Shown: positions 5,939 through 6,223 of the stretch, one piece after another
How the letters are laid out: each line of letters opens with the position of its first letter
How positions within the stretch are numbered: the first letter of the stretch is position 1
Source: Methanoregulaceae archaeon
GTDB lineage: Archaea; Halobacteriota; Methanomicrobia; Methanomicrobiales; Methanospirillaceae
Length of the DNA stretch: 6,223 nt
Direction of reading: 5' to 3'
Assembly (NCBI GenBank): GCA_019695435.1
Contig: JACTVF010000149.1
Location: 1-6,223, forward strand
Notes under the pieces: model-generated
What the model saw: only the letters and a program-made list of their open reading frames with translations
Databases searched by the model: none
What the model was told of the DNA's origin: nothing
Translations under genes and position numbers: made by a program

Positions 5939-6223
5939 ATGAAGCGGATTCTCATTATTTCAATGTTAATTGTCTGCGTCCTCATCACCGGGTGCACATC
6001 GACCCAGACATCCGGTAAAGGCACGCTCCAGTTTTCAACCTCGCCTGAAGGTGCCCAGATCTATCTCGACAACCAGTACCAGGGGACTACCCCGAGTACC
6101 CTTTCCGGTGTATCGATGGGGGCACATACTCTTGAATTCCGTTATTCCGGATATCAAAGCTGGTATGCCAATATCACGGTAACAGCAGCATCCACGACAT
6201 ATTACGCGGCGCTCGCAACCCAG
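5939..6223 (+). CDS. PEGA-domain lipoprotein (partial, C-terminus outside window)
   Basis: I translated this by hand; it stays open for 95 codons to the right edge. The N-terminus is a lipoprotein signal: MKR, a hydrophobic stretch (ILIISMLIVCVL, 4-15) and the lipobox LITGC with Cys19 as the lipid anchor, so the mature protein should sit on the outer face of the membrane. Residues 28-93 form a PEGA domain: it begins GTLQFSTSPEGAQIYLD, with the naming PEGA-like P-E-G-A at 36-39, then YQGTTPSTL, a Gly-Ala-His turn (61-63) and SGYQSW (70-75). PEGA domains are beta-sandwich modules common in archaeal surface proteins, often repeated, and thought to mediate surface contacts; the function here is not known. 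The ATG at 5939 is preceded by AAGG 7 bases away. More PEGA copies or a low-complexity tail may follow outside the window. It is on the same strand as cofD but probably has its own promoter. Confidence 0.88.
   Translation, partial: MKRILIISMLIVCVLITGCTSTQTSGKGTLQFSTSPEGAQIYLDNQYQGTTPSTLSGVSMGAHTLEFRYSGYQSWYANITVTAASTTYYAALATQ

Overview
The window looks like the chromosome of a methanogenic archaeon, most likely of the order Methanomicrobiales (a Methanoregula-like organism is my guess from protein character; no search was possible). Three things point there. An F420-biosynthesis gene (cofD) is present. A UbiX / UbiD-family / aconitase-X gene set matches the archaeal 'modified' mevalonate pathway. 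The lipoproteins and the PEGA domain are of a kind common in this group. Start regions mix Shine-Dalgarno-led genes inside operons with apparently leaderless genes at divergent promoters, which is typical of archaea.

Layout, left to right. Positions 1-2523 (minus strand) hold a tight three-gene operon, read from right to left: ubiX (flavin prenyltransferase), a UbiD-family decarboxylase, and the large subunit of an aconitase-X dehydratase that runs off the left edge. Positions 2624-3076 (minus) hold a small single-span membrane protein of unknown function. Positions 3088-3575 (minus) hold a secreted-lipoprotein gene that appears broken by a one-base frameshift and a premature TAA stop. Positions 3666-4871 (minus) hold an HD-domain phosphohydrolase of the SAMHD1/dNTPase type. 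A 42-base spacer separates it from the divergent cofD (4914-5816, plus). From 5939 to the right edge a PEGA-domain lipoprotein begins and is cut by the window end.

How the genes fit together. The left operon can be read as the committed middle section of the archaeal mevalonate route. Aconitase X dehydrates 5-phosphomevalonate to trans-anhydromevalonate phosphate, the UbiD-family enzyme decarboxylates that to isopentenyl phosphate, and UbiX makes the prenylated FMN that the decarboxylase needs. UbiX itself consumes a dimethylallyl phosphate, a product of the same pathway, so the operon contains a cofactor loop. The other genes (HD hydrolase, cofD, lipoproteins) are housekeeping or cell-surface genes with no clear link to it. 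The most useful second-look items are the operon as a pathway unit, the decayed (or recoded) lipoprotein with a slippery heptamer exactly at its frameshift, and the shared 42-base promoter. I see no CRISPR array, insertion sequence, tRNA or rRNA in the window.
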